DNA of 64,000 nt from Eucommia ulmoides (taxonomy: Eukaryota > Streptophyta > Magnoliopsida > Garryales > Eucommiaceae): the NCBI GenBank assembly GCA_016647705.1, contig CM028327.1, positions 43,278,017-43,342,016 of the forward strand, read 5' to 3'. The translations under genes and the position numbers were made by a program. Below the pieces are notes generated by a model. The model had not been told where the DNA came from. It made no database searches and saw nothing but the letters and a program-made list of their open reading frames with translations. How positions within the stretch are numbered: position 1 is the first letter of the stretch; the number at the start of each line of letters is the position of its first letter. Positions 44,614 to 57,884 of this stretch are shown here, piece by piece.

Positions 44614-47600
44614 TGCAAGTGCGATTGAGCTTAATTAAATGGTGGAATTGACGACTTTATCTAAGAATATAATGCCGACATGCATACTTTAGAAAAATAG
44701 GAAGTTTGTATGTAAACAGACGCTTAGTAAAAGACATGGCTTTTTTTATTTCACCGTGAAAGAACTCACCATGCAACCAAATCTTTTCCTACCACCATCA
44801 GAAGTTGAGGAACAGAAATGCTCATATTGTTTCAAATATGGCAAAACAAATGCTATTTTCAAATTTTCACTGTGAAAGAACTCACCGTGCAAGAAACCAT
44901 TAATCTCAACATCTTTCCTTTTCTTGAGAATTGCCTCAGCAGCAGCATTGTTCTCGCAATCCTTGCGGAGGAGATGCAAGGATTCACTATTAAAAACATC
45001 GTTAAGTTCGTTCTTGATGATATCCGTTTTCACGTGTTCAACTTTCTCCTTCACTTTTTCTTCCTTTTTCTTCTCCTTTTCCCTTTCTTTATCCTTCCCG
45101 TGCCCTTTTTTCTCCCTATCCCTATCTTTATTTTTCCTTTTATCCCCCCTTTCTTCAGATTTCTCCTTCCCCACAACCCTATTGGGCATTCCTTCGACTT
45201 TCTTATGAACAATTGCAGGAAAATTTTGGGCCATTGCATTTCCTCTTTCTTCTAATTTCTCTTTTTCAGGAATCCTTCTCTCGGCATCAATCTCCACTTG
45301 CCTGGGCATTCCTTCGACTTTTTTATGAAGAATTCCAGCATGTTTTGGGGCCATTGCATTTCCACCAACTCTTGCATCATCCTTAATTTCTTGTCCATCC
45401 ATTGTCCTAAAAACAGCCTTTTTATCCTCATTCTTTCCCTTTCCCTCGGAGATAATTCCATTTTGTCCCGAGTGTGTGAATCTGTGAGCCAACTGGGTAG
45501 CTGTACCCTTCTGCTCATCTCTGATCCTCCTCCCCAATTCATGGACAAATTTTGAATCATCACTTTTCACAGACTGAAGGCTATTTCTTATAGGCTTCTC
45601 ACCGCTCTGAACAAGAATATGCTCTGCAAATTTCTTCTCATTGGAGCTAGTTGCATTATCTTTACCCAATTCTTTTTTATGAAGATTGTCTCCGTCATTA
45701 CCTTCGGATTGTTTGGCAACACTTGCTCCTTTTTCTTTGTCCTTCTTCTTGTCCTCCTTTTCTTTCTTTTTGTCCCTGTTTTTTTCCTTCTTGTCACGGT
45801 GTTTTTCCTTTCGATCTTTCTTTTCTTTGTTTTTTCCATCGCTTTTGTCTTTCTCCTTTTTCTCTTTCCCTTCTTTCTTCTCTTTGTCTTTCTTCTCCTT
45901 TTTATTCTTTTTCTCCCAGTTTTTCTCCTAAAAAAAATGACCATGTTAATTAGTACAAACAAGATGGGAATTGTTAGAGATATTGAGGGCTGGTTTCTTT
46001 CCCTTTCCAGATAGTATTTTTTGTTTACAAAAACTCAAAACACTACTATTTCTTTAACAACACAACACAACTCAAAAACACTTTTACAAAACAATCTTCA
46101 GAATGCTTCACACCAATTACTTCAATTATCTATAAATTTAATTTTAACTTTTTTCTTTATATTTTTTATTTTTTATTTCTCTATAAATTTTCTTTACCAC
46201 AGATTCACCCAACAAAACATTCTTAATATCACTCTTTTTCAATGTTATATTTCAATCAATCACATCACTTTATGTTTCAAATTTTGAACATATTATTAAT
46301 AAAATATACCTTTTTCAATAAGTTCTTCAAAAATAAATGTACAACATCTCACAAATTTTCAAAACTGTGTTCAAAATTTACGGAAACAGTTTTCAGAAAC
46401 TGGACCAAACAAAGGTTCTGGACGGTTCATCTCGTCATCATAACAATGGGTATACACACACAAACACACACATGTATAAAGGATCAAATCATACATACTT
46501 ATCAAAACCAACCCACATGAGCCTTTATGACTAAGGCTCTCGAGAACAATAACAGTTGGGAATTGGCAGAGAAAAAAACATAAGGGTGCAAGAAAGGGTG
46601 TTCAATAATAAAGCAAGCACAAGGCAGATGGACTGATGGATCAACTTAAATCCAGATTAATTAAAGAGCGTTTCAAACACATGGGATAGACTACAATGGA
46701 AGTTTTGTTCCATTAGGCAAGACAGATCTATCTATAACTAGTATAATTAGAAGTTAAAAATGCCTTTCTTAACCTGAAAAATTGAAAGAAGAGGCTTCTA
46801 TGAACATTCCTTATGTGTTTCTATTCTCTTTCAACTTAGATGGGTATGTCAGGTGAAGTAAGAGAAGTCTTTGTCAGTTTCATAAAATTACAAAAGAACT
46901 GCATCTTGTTGTTTTACCTCGGTTGGAGATAATATAGTAATTTGAAGAATTAAGAATAATCCGTTGTCACTAGAGCGATTGCAGAAGCATAAATTTCTTG
47001 CTATAATCAAGTAGTTCCATGATCATATTCAGAGTCAAACGTGCCTACATTGTGACAATAAAGCATTTGTCATGGAGGAAAAACATGTCGAGATAGAGAC
47101 GTTATGAAGAAAAAGCTCAAAAGTAAACCTATTTGTACTCCATTCATGAAAATGCACCCTTTACCAAGAGGGTGTTGGAGTTACACTATTTAATTGAGAG
47201 CACTGTTGTACTTCTACCCTTTTAGACCAATTGCTTTACCCTAATTTTTCTTCTCTTCTGGTCTTCTCTTCTATCCCTAAGATACAATATTTCAATAGGA
47301 TGGTCATTTTCTACAATGTATTTACAACTTCATTTACATTCTTTTGTAACTTCAAACTTGTTTCTTCATATTTTTTTATTTTTTTATTTCACGGTAAGGT
47401 GTGTCCGGGCCAACTTACGCGCACCTCAATTAATTACCTTCCCAGGCGATCTTAATGGCGTACTCCCCCACATCGGCCTAGTGCATTCAGGTTTAAATTT
47501 AAGATTTGATTCTCGGAGTGCTCCTCAAGAGAGTCTAACCCTACTTGACAAAGAAAATGGATACCTCTTCTTGCCAACCGGACTAACACCTCTTGGGTGT

Positions 47601-49138
47601 TTCTTCATGTTTCAAACATATGAATTAACATATTACTATAAGCCTAATTTCCAAATTTTTGATTTTATGTCACTTTCAAGGCTTCTAAGTCACTTTAATG
47701 CATATAAATTGGACCTCTTGGGGGCAATTATAGATCCCGGGAAGCAATTTTGATTGATCAATATAAATAGATTTCAATGCTATTTTGGTTTTGGTTTTTC
47801 TAGGAAAAAAAATGGTTTTCAAAGACATGAAAAACTTTTGCCGCCAAAAATAGGTGTGTGTGTGTTACTACCGAGATTCATATTTTTTGTATGCTCAAAT
47901 TTCAAAGCACCATATGATTAGTTGAGATACTTACCAACTGAAATACAACTCGCTTGCATTTAGCTCACAGGCATTGTTAAAAACATGTGGCAGTTGTTCA
48001 ATAAGGTGATTAAGAAAAATCGTTGTACTATATGATCACTAAGAAAAATCACGACCTCGAGCAAAAAAGAACAGAAAAATCATGACCCTTGATGACGCTT
48101 AATATGAGCCACATATAAAATATTTAGAACATGAAACTTATAACACATGTAAAACAATATCCAATTAAGCACAAATTTGCCAAACTAATTAAAACAAAAA
48201 TTTACTTTTCTTTCCAAGGTTATATGAAACGAAAAATAAATAAATAAATATAATTCATATCATCATCAAGTTTGAAGTCCCTCTTTGTTAAATATTTCTT
48301 ACATGTGCATAAGAATTATTTATGGCTACCATCTCCAATATAAACTATAAAGGTAAAGTTTTATAGCCCCTTTTGCCTTCTTCTATCTAGTCCTATTGCA
48401 TACCTATCTCAAATGCCTTTTCACTACAATAAAGTGATTCACCTAACAACTCAACCAATTAATCATAATCAATCGACACGGCGACTAACCTTGGAAACTA
48501 TTAACAAGGGCATACTAGAATCCTACAAATTAATTTTGGATTAATGAGGGGAAGTCAAAAGGAAAGAGGGGGATGGTGTTTCTCTTGCTTTTGGCATAGT
48601 GGGCCCCCAGTGGGAGGCTTGCACGACGGGCTATTAACTCAGTGGTAGAGCGCGCCCCTGATAATTGCGTTGTTGTGCCTGGGCTGTTAGGGAACCAAAT
48701 TATTCGTTTATTTATATAATCCAAAAAAAACGAAAGAGAAAAAATGGAAAATAATCCCTTTATTTTGAACTAAAAGATTCACCAAACAAACATCGGCACG
48801 TAATTAAAATGTTCAAAAGCATTGAACTAGATCCAAGAAAAAAAAAGGCAAAAGGACAAAGGGGAAACCATTGTCTTGTAAAAGGTTGGGGGCAAAATTA
48901 TAATGCATTCATTTTAAATGATGAGTACAATTAGATGGAACTTATATCTATCCGACACGCATAAGATACCTAAATAAGAGCAATAAAAATCAATCGAAGT
49001 ACTCAATAAAAAAACCCATAGTAGTAATAAATAACATAACACCGGGAGGAAACGGTTTACCTCTTTTAGTACCTCAGGATCATCCGGTCTAGCCTTCTTC
49101 TCATATCCCGGGGGTGGAAATGGAAAGCAGCGTGACAT
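43967..49138 (-). CDS. Lysine/glutamate-rich plant protein of unknown function
   Basis: Three coding exons on the minus strand: 49061-49138, 44886-45927 and 43967-44430; 527 residues, all junctions GT-AG and in frame (phase 0, then phase 1, giving FLH-D-DEVRPNK). The N-terminus MSRCFPFPPPGYEKKA and the C-terminus (DEWCDFDDQEWLFG, VWADALHIESADVCALPYVIPY) are the conserved ends of a plant family often labelled myb-like protein X or DNA ligase 1-like from composition alone; no Myb or ligase domain is present. The middle is highly charged (KKEKKDKEKKE, GKDKEREKEKKKEE), likely disordered or coiled, and probably nuclear. It contains a 40-codon tandem duplication around GNAMA...HKKVEGMP. Introns are 455 and 3133 bp; the long one holds a SINE-like repeat and plastid DNA. 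A 5'-UTR exon lies at about 50243-50455. The molecular role is not known. Confidence 0.88.
44751..44900. repeat. Short direct duplication near the exon 2 donor
   Basis: About 33 bp around gtgaaagaactcacc occurs twice: 44755-44785 and 44869-44900. The second includes the real donor of exon 2; the first is a decoy copy of the donor 115 bp into the intron. Confidence 0.7.
47392..47600 (+). mobile_element. SINE-like repeat (gtgtgtccgggccaacttac family)
   Basis: Starts aaggtgtgtccgggccaact, tacgcgcacctcaattaatt, then gcgtactcccccacatcggc and attcaggtttaaatttaaga. The opening is a widespread plant repeat seen in retroposon contexts. A more diverged copy of its start lies at 50515 (atatgtccggtcaatttacg). 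Exact ends are uncertain. Confidence 0.5.
48541..48691 (+). other. Plastid-derived DNA (NUPT): 16S-trnI spacer and start of trnI-GAU
   Basis: gaaagagggggatggtgttt, cttttggcatagtgggcccc and cagtgggaggcttgcacgac are the plastid 16S rRNA-trnI spacer; gggctattaactcagtggta and gagcgcgcccctgataattg are the trnI-GAU 5' exon and intron start. Several substitutions against the conserved plastid sequence (for example ttaGctc to ttaActc in the D-arm) show an old nuclear copy. It is not a functional tRNA gene: the 3' exon is absent. Confidence 0.85.
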
Positions 49139-50242
49139 TGCAAATAATCTAACAGAACACTGCTTATAAATAACAACAAAAAACGCTTCAATTATTTTGC
49201 AGCAGTACTTTTTCAGTAACCAGCAATTATATTCATGTCCATGAACAGTGCCAAACTCAATTCAACTCGAACTTGTTCACCCTTAGCTCGAAATGATCAC
49301 AGAAATAAGTTTAAGTACTAAACCTACTACGCTCCAACTAATGCAGTATCGTGTTAAAGATGTTGTTTGCAAACCCTAGAACCAAATAACAAAGAAGAAA
49401 GCACTTCGATTTGAAATTTATGCATAAACTATGTCTATCCAAATGGCCTCTTGAGAAAAGAAAATGATCCGATACAGTCTGATCTTCTGGATTGCCTGTT
49501 TTTAAGCCAACACAGAACCATCACCGCCAATAACTGATCAAAACCCAATACCAAAACCATCCCCTAATTGAGATCAAACACTGAAATACTGCAAATTCAG
49601 AGGTTTTTCTTTTGGCCAGTTTCGAATTTACAATCAGTCCCCTAGTCTCTACACAACCATATGCCTGCAATCTTCTTCCATTGAGCAAAATTTGAATCCT
49701 TGCACCATCTCCTTCAAGCAAACTCAGCGCCCAAAATACAGAACCACAAACCAAAATCCCCAATTCGTGGAATGATCAAAGCAACTTCCCATCGTACGGC
49801 TGTTCCCAAGTGTAAACCAAAACAATCCTCAGCTTCGACTGTAAACAATTCTCGAATCCTCGATCAAAACCCTATCAGCCACTTCAAATGTTCGTGGAAA
49901 TTGAGCCGGAACAATTTACTGATCCGCCCCACCACAAAAAACCTAGAAAATTTCCACCAGCACACACACACACACACACACAAAAAAAGCCCTAATTTCA
50001 ATTCTCCAAATCGAGCACAATTCCAATAACAAAATTCGAAAAAAAATCGAACGAACACCTCGAATAACACTTTCTCAATCTCTCCCTCGCAAAATTAGTC
50101 TTTATGGCGCTACTAATCAAAAGTGAATACCAAAAAAAAAACAATGATTCGAACGCATATATCGTCGAGAAAATGCGTGATAAAATTAACTTTCAGAACA
50201 CAGAAAAAGTGAACTGGACGACGAATGTTGATTCTTCTTTAC

Positions 50243-50455
50243 CTCGTCCGCTACAAAATAAAAAAGCGATTGGATATTGTAGGAGGGACAAGATCTCGGA
50301 GAAGAAGAAGAAGAAGAAGAAGACGATGACAAAGAAGGAGAAGCAAATTTCAGTCGGTTTCGATTGGCAGTATCTCTTGCTATACTCGTCTCTGTAAACT
50401 TGTACGAGAGAGAGAGAGAGAGAGAGAGCAAATGTGGAATGTTGGGAGATTGAGA
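50243..50455 (-). other. 5'-UTR exon and promoter-proximal region of the lysine-rich gene
   Basis: On the minus strand a (CT)n leader (50408-50428) and a (TCT)n stretch (about 50300-50322) lead to gacgag|gtaaag, a good donor at 50243/50242. A matching acceptor ctgttag|att lies 13 bases before the ATG (about 49150). This predicts a 5'-UTR intron of about 1.1 kb. The start site is not determined. Confidence 0.55.
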
Positions 50456-50506
50456 CCTTGTATACCCACTAGCAGTAAGTTCTTATTTTCTTCTCTCTCT
50501 CTCTTG

Positions 50507-50657
50507 TCACATGGTATATGTCCGGTCAATTTACGTACACCTCGATTTATTATTTTCTCAAATAATTTTAAAGATGTACTTTTTTACATCAGTATAATAT
50601 ATTTAGAATGAAATTTAAAATTTAATTACTGGAGTATTCTCAGTAGAATCGAATCCT
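50507..50657 (+). repeat. Diverged SINE-like repeat, split by a younger SINE
   Basis: acatggtatatgtccggtca, ttacgtacacctcgattta corresponds to the 47392 repeat. It resumes after 50863 (gattgacaaataaatggaac, ttagcaatcgaactaagatt). Confidence 0.5.
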
Positions 50658-50849
50658 ACCAACAAGGAGTAGTTCAAGTGGCAAGACACACTTAAGCTAA
50701 ATTAGTTGAGGGGTCTCTGTAAAGTCAGAGGTTCGATCCTGCGGAAAAATACTTGTTGGAAGGGATAATCACGTACCCCGAACGAGCTAACCTTTCACCC
50801 TGTGTGGGTAAGGAGACACTCATGGTTATACAAAAAAAAAAAAAAAAAT
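50658..50849 (+). mobile_element. tRNA-derived SINE with poly(A) tail
   Basis: Box A-like tagttcaagtggcaaga (50671-50687) and a consensus box B ggttcgatcc (50730-50739), then a tRNA-unrelated body and an A run (about 50831-50848). Flanked by a 14-bp direct repeat, tagaatcgaatcct (50644-50657) and tagagtcgaatcct (50850-50863), one mismatch. The tail and target duplication mark LINE-mediated retroposition. Confidence 0.85.
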
Positions 50850-51264
50850 TAGAGTCGAATCCTGATTGACAAATAAATGGAACACTTTTTCTTAGCAATC
50901 GAACTAAGATTTATTGGGTATAATTATTTGTGCTTGAAAAAAATGTGTATGAGAGAGAAAATTTTAAAATTATAATTTTATTATTTGTGTTAGACAAATT
51001 TTGTGTATGTATATGTGAGAGAGAGAGTGTGTTTGTGTGTGAGAGAGAAGATTTTAATGAAAAAATATTCAGAATAACAATCACAGAATTTGGTATGTGC
51101 AATTTATATTACGATTTGCAATTGAAAAAATGCACTGTTTAATATTACGTTCATTATGACATGAAACACGTGGATAATAAAATTCAACTATAAATGATAT
51201 TACAGTTTTAACTGTGAAAAAATGCAAAATTGACATAAAAACTCTAGATTGAAAAGGAACAAAA

Positions 51265-51580
51265 ATCATACATAACCTTGTTTACTAACATGAGTTGGTC
51301 TAGGCGGAAGGGGCTTGGGCTCTTTAAGCGACTGTCTCATGTTTGATTTATGGGGGTTGTGTATGGAAAGTGTTATGTTGGGAGAGATCCCTGCTTCTAG
51401 CGTCTGACAATACCTTGAGGGATTAGTCTTTGACGATCGTGATGCAAGATACCCTGGAAAACCATGAAAAAAGAATAAGACATAACCGTGTCTTGATGAG
51501 ACTGAGTTGAACCAGTGTGTTTTATTGAGTACAATTGAGACACAATAAGGCAATTTGTAGGAGAACCAGTGATGAGCCCA
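51265..51580. repeat. Dispersed repeat, probably SINE-derived
   Basis: catgagttggtctaggcgga, ctttaagcgactgtctcatg, agcgtctgacaataccttga and attagtctttgacgatcgtg have the look of an old plant SINE, but boxes A and B are not clear and no tail or duplication was found. Confidence 0.35.
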
Positions 51581-51589
51581 ATAAATAAT

Positions 51590-51840
51590 TTTTCTGATAA
51601 AACGAACTAGTTTTTTTATTTGACTTATTGGTCCACATTGATGTGGGTTCTCCCGACATTGATGTGGGTTATCCCGATATACGTTCACAATAATTTGACA
51701 AAGTCCATCATGTACATAAAGGAGCGTGTTGAATCTCACACCGCTTGTGTTATTTGACTTTGAGCAATATACAAATGCTAGGACAATTCTCATCTTTTAA
51801 GCCGTCTTTTGAGAGTGAGTGAGGTCTCTTAAGTTAAATC
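51590..51840 (+). repeat. Dispersed repeat also found in the RPS20 introns
   Basis: gtgttgaatctcacaccgct, tgtgttatttgactttgagc and cgtcttttgagagtgagtga match stretches at 55930-56245 and 63220-63580. A 24-bp unit with acattgatgtgggttctccc is doubled at 51635-51680. Confidence 0.65.
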
Positions 51841-52039
51841 CTGGAATAAGATGTTAGATATATGATCACTAAACTATCCTCGTGTGAGGTCAAGTTCCAT
51901 ACAATGACACAACAGTTGAATTCATAGACTGATCTCGTTCTATTAAAATTTCGAAATCATCATTTTAAACGTTATCATATTATTTTCTTGCATTATATTA
52001 TTGTGCTAACTTAGTAGATTTGATGTATGCCTAAAATTT

Positions 52040-52265
52040 AGACTATCTTAGTGAACAATCCACAAACTTAAATATTTTAGTCATATAGTTTACGCGTTAT
52101 AATAATTTTTTTAAAAGTTCAAACTTATTTCATTTTAATACATGAAAGACATTACAATTTTTTTCATGTAAAAAATTGTACTGACTTTACACTTTTGACA
52201 TAATTATTGAATTTTATCGAAAAATTACTGTACCATGTAGGTTGTGTGTATAATCTATTGCAAAA
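52040..52265. mobile_element. Diverged palindromic MITE, relative of 8463-8692
   Basis: gtgaacaatccacaaactta, ttataataatttttttaaaa and the inverted gaaaaattactgtacc / gtgtgtataatct follow the plan of the element upstream of J20. Ends are decayed. Confidence 0.45.
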
Positions 52266-52619
52266 TTTGAGTATTTTTTAAAAAATAAAAATTTATTAAT
52301 GTCCACGTGCCGTGTCATATGAGAAATGCATGGAGAGTGACATACACGCAACTAAAGGAGCGTGACGTTGGAGTTTTCACATTATGACTCAAGCCACATG
52401 CACATGCGGTTTGGTTCCATCTTTCCCGAATCCGTAGATAGGGTGCCACGTGTCCACGTGAAACAAGCTAGTGATCCCTACGCGTGTCCTTATGTCTCAC
52501 CCTACGTATTAAATATATATTTTATTTTCTCTCCAATAAAGATAAATTACAGTTTTCACCCCAAAAGAATAATAAATATATCAAAAGTTAAAATAAATTA
52601 TAAATTCATCAATAATTTG

Positions 52620-53350
52620 ATTTGCACCTCTTTAGAAAAATTTCATTTTAATCTCTGTTCTTTTAATTTAAACATATTAAATCCTAACGTTGCGTTTAGT
52701 ACACGGCATTCGAGACATGATTAGAATGGACATGAAATTGGTTATTATGTTCGGTACGTGGGATTAAATTTCATTTCCGTTACTAGAAATTCCTTAATTC
52801 TACAAAACATGAGATTAATCAATATTAAGATAAATTTTGTATTAGTTAATCTCAATTACGTGGAATTAGATTTTAATTTTTCATTAGCCAAAAACGTGAT
52901 CAAATACTAACTAAATATTTGATTGGAATGAAATTTAAATAAATTAATTATTATATTATTTGAAAATTTAATTAAATTACTATTATACCATTTGATGTCA
53001 TTTCAATACCACATGTAATATTTTTTGTCACCAAATATAAGAATAGTAATGACTATTTTATTCTATTATTGTATTAATTCCAATTTTATTGTCATTTAAT
53101 TCAATTTCAGCGTACCAAATGAAGCGTGAAATATCCAAATCTTGTCCCGCTAGTCATTTTGCCATTTTTTTATGACAAAAATTAGTCATGTAATGGAACC
53201 ACCCATGTAAGTGAAATCTATCATTAAAAAATGACAAATAACTGACTTCACACGATTTAGATACTTCAAAGTTTAATGTGTTCAAATTAAAAGAACAAGG
53301 GCTAAGGTAGATTTTTTCTAAAACTTAAGGGTACAAAGTGCAAAAAGCTC
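52620..53350. mobile_element. Foldback MITE interrupted by another MITE
   Basis: Left arm tttgcacctctttagaaaaa ... cttttaatttaaacatatta; right arm gtgttcaaattaaaagaaca ... gggtacaaagtgcaaaaag. Same family as 7192-7537. The stretch 52690-53127 is absent from that relative, where ccttgaagtatccaaa is continuous. Confidence 0.7.
52690..53127. mobile_element. MITE nested in the 52620-53350 element
   Basis: Inverted ends cgttgcgtttagtacacgg and cagcgtaccaaatgaagcg, with inner partners gacatgaaattggttatt and aattccaattttattgtca. AT-rich, no coding capacity. Confidence 0.6.
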
Positions 53351-53496
53351 TAAATTACATTAAAAATAATAATACTCATTGGATATTTAATTTAATTAAA
53401 TTACTTGTTAATTTTATACTTTTATAAATATTTAAATGTTAAAATATGATTTGATTCCAGTTGTTTATAATAATTTGTCAATATAAAATAGATCAA

Positions 53497-53592
53497 TAAA
53501 ACTCAAGGCGTGTAGCCTAGTGAATACCTAATTTATCTTTCTTCTGCAAGATCTAGAGTTCAACTTTCTCCCTAACAAAAAAAAAAAATAGA
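53497..53592 (+). mobile_element. Possible short SINE
   Basis: gcgtgtagcctagtgaatac, gatctagagttcaactttct and an A run of 12. The box B-like gagttcaact and the tail suggest a tRNA-derived SINE fragment. Confidence 0.4.
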
Positions 53593-55011
53593 TTGACATT
53601 TGTTTTTACACTACCTAATATCAAGTTGACATATTTAATTTAGTTGGTAATTAAAATATTAAAAAAAATTATGAACAAAATATTTGAGGACTATTTAATA
53701 ATTTTTTTAAAAAATAATTAGTCGTGTATGGTAATTATTTTAAGAAATCTAGACTACTTTTCAAAGGCTTGAAATTTCTTGCAAGATTTTGTTAATTTAT
53801 TGGGAAAATTACATTTTTTGTCCTTACGTATGGGTGTCTATGTGAATCCTGAGTAATGTCGAATTGTAGATTTGGTCTTTAAAGTTTTACTTTTGTTTTA
53901 GTCCCATGAAATTAAAAACGTTGTTATTGATTTTTGTATGGAAAATGAGTTGTGCTCAGTGTCACGGTCTAAACTTGTCTAGTGCTTTTTCTTGCATATG
54001 ATCGATTGTCCGTGATCCATTTATTTTACTTTGTAGACTAACTTAGTTTAATTTACTTTTCTTTTCATTATTTTTTGTGTCATCTCGAGCATAAATGTCT
54101 ATTCGTATGATTTTCATATTTTTTCTTAAAGTATTTTTTGGGAGGACATGTCATTGTAAAACCTTTCACATCTTGTAGCTTTTGCTATTATACATTGTTA
54201 TTCTAATTATATTTTCACTACAATGTTTGCATGTACTATTGTGATAATTTTGTTGTTATTAAATATTGTTGCTTCCACTGTTTTGGATCATCTGATTTCT
54301 AGGCTTGCTATTAGACTCAAGTTCTAGTTAGCATTGCACGGTCCATTTTCCAGCCTCAAAGACATGGCCCATAACACTAACAATATGGCCCTCTCATGTA
54401 AATATTTCGTCATTTTATCATTCCATTAAATCTAAGATGATTTTCTCTACTAATGACTCAAGCTTCTTTGTCTCATTTTTTAAAAGAAACGTTATTAGGG
54501 TAAAATCGTCTTAGATTTAGTAGAATAATAAAATGACAAAATCATATCTATTAGAAGATTACGGGTTGAACACAATGCATTTTATCAAAAATCAATATCA
54601 ACATTTTCGATTTACCAGATTGAAACAAATGTGGAACTTGAAACATATAATTTGAAAATAGATCTCTAAAATTAAAAAAAGAATGGTTAAAACATGTCTA
54701 ATATTGAGAAATTGAGGCCATATGCATATTTTGAAAATAGATCTCTAAAAATTAACTAATTTTTTAAAATATTCCAAGTTTTTTTTTTCCATAGTAATTG
54801 GATCAAATTGAGATAATTATTTTTAATTTAACATAATATCAAGAAATTTGTAAATAATGAAATTTCAATATAAATTTGTAAATGATAGGATTTGAAAATC
54901 CTATATTTTAAAATCCCTTACCCAAATGCAACCTAAGAATAAATTTAAAAGGTCTTTAGAATTTGTGGGTCTTAGGTAAACTGTTTTGATGGCCTACCCA
55001 ACAGGTGGTCA

Positions 55012-55213
55012 TGGGCCGGGATTCGCCTAATCCGGCCAGCTCATTACCTATTTTTTTAAGGTTTGAGCTCGCTTTTGAGCTTGTGAGCAGGATTAGGGTC
55101 CGAAAACTTAGGCCCATTTATTTTTAGGACTCGGCTTGAGCATGCCCATTTTAGGCCCGCTCCGCCCGCCCCGACCCGTTTATTATATAATATATATATA
55201 TATAAAACCCTAA
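55012..55213 (+). promoter_or_regulatory. RPS20-1 promoter: site II motifs, TATA and telo-box
   Basis: TGGGCC at 55012-55017 and its inverted form GGCCCA at 55121-55126 are site II elements; an AT-rich TATA region lies at 55181-55204 and AAACCCTAA (telo-box) at 55205-55213. Site II plus telo-box is the known signature of plant ribosomal-protein and growth-linked genes (bound by TCP-type factors). A CT-rich leader of about 200 bases follows. Confidence 0.7.
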
Positions 55214-55427
55214 TTCATCACTTTCCTTTCCTGCCTCCCTGCCTCATCCTCAGTTCCGAAACTGGTGCTCCCTCCCTCGTTGCCTGCCCTAGTCCCTGCA
55301 TTGCCTCGCCGCCGCTCAATCGTTGGCCGTCGATCGCTGCCTCGCTTCTCTTCGCCATTGGAATTTGTTCGGATTTTTGTGTTTCTGTCTAGTGGTTGAG
55401 TTGTATAGAAGCAGAAGGTAGCAGAAA

Positions 55428-57385
<1,958 letters not shown>

Positions 57386-57884
57386 AATCTCTCCGTTTTG
57401 AGTGTTTGTTTTTTGTTCTTCATTTGCAGATGATGATGTAGCAACTGCTTTCTTTATTTTTACAGTTCGGGACAATCCATCTATTGTGATGCTTATTTAT
57501 ATTTTTTGTTCTTGATTGAATAGTTACTCTTCTTGTGGATGTTCTATGTTTTATTTTTCACACAGTTAGTCTCGAGTCCGAGTAAAGGAGGACGGTTACA
57601 TTAGGTTGCTGATAGCCAGTGTAAAATTTTGTCAGAACTTGTTATGATATGAATCTGGATACACTTCCGCGTAAATGTAGCCGACTATTATGAAAATGTT
57701 TTTTTCTTTTACAGTATAGTTACATTTTTGTTTTTTTCTTTTAAAGTCAAGTTTGGTCGAAGACATTATGAAAATGGTTTTTTACCTCGCAGTTACAGAA
57801 GCATGTGATGTTTCTCATATTAGGATCATAACAAAAGTAATTTTTATTGTTTATTCAGCTTTGATAAGCACTTAAGTGATTCAA
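57386..57884. other. RPS20-1 3' UTR and downstream flank
   Basis: T-rich sequence after the TAA. No clear AATAAA within the first 200 bp. No other gene. Confidence 0.4.

Larger units (their letters stand above)
45928..49060 (-). other. Long first coding intron of the lysine-rich gene
   Basis: 3133 bp, mostly AT-rich and unique-looking. Named content: a SINE-like repeat (47392-47600) and a plastid DNA fragment (48541-48691). Nothing else recognised; the two short plus frames at 46021-46520 and 47231-47753 have no support. Confidence 0.6.

Noticed and set aside
44746-44885. A small extra exon after exon 2 of the lysine-rich gene
   Set aside because: The direct 44886 to 44430 junction is in frame and gives the conserved FLHDDEVRPNK. 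The candidate mini-exon has no good acceptor.
45588-46014. Lys/Arg-rich minus frame and Phe/Leu-rich plus frames
   Set aside because: Shadows of the lysine-rich exon. The correct frame (EKNWEKKNKKEKKDK) joins exon 1 in phase.
48615-48665. tRNA-like sequence with clear box A
   Set aside because: It is the 5' exon of plastid trnI-GAU inside a NUPT, without its 3' exon.
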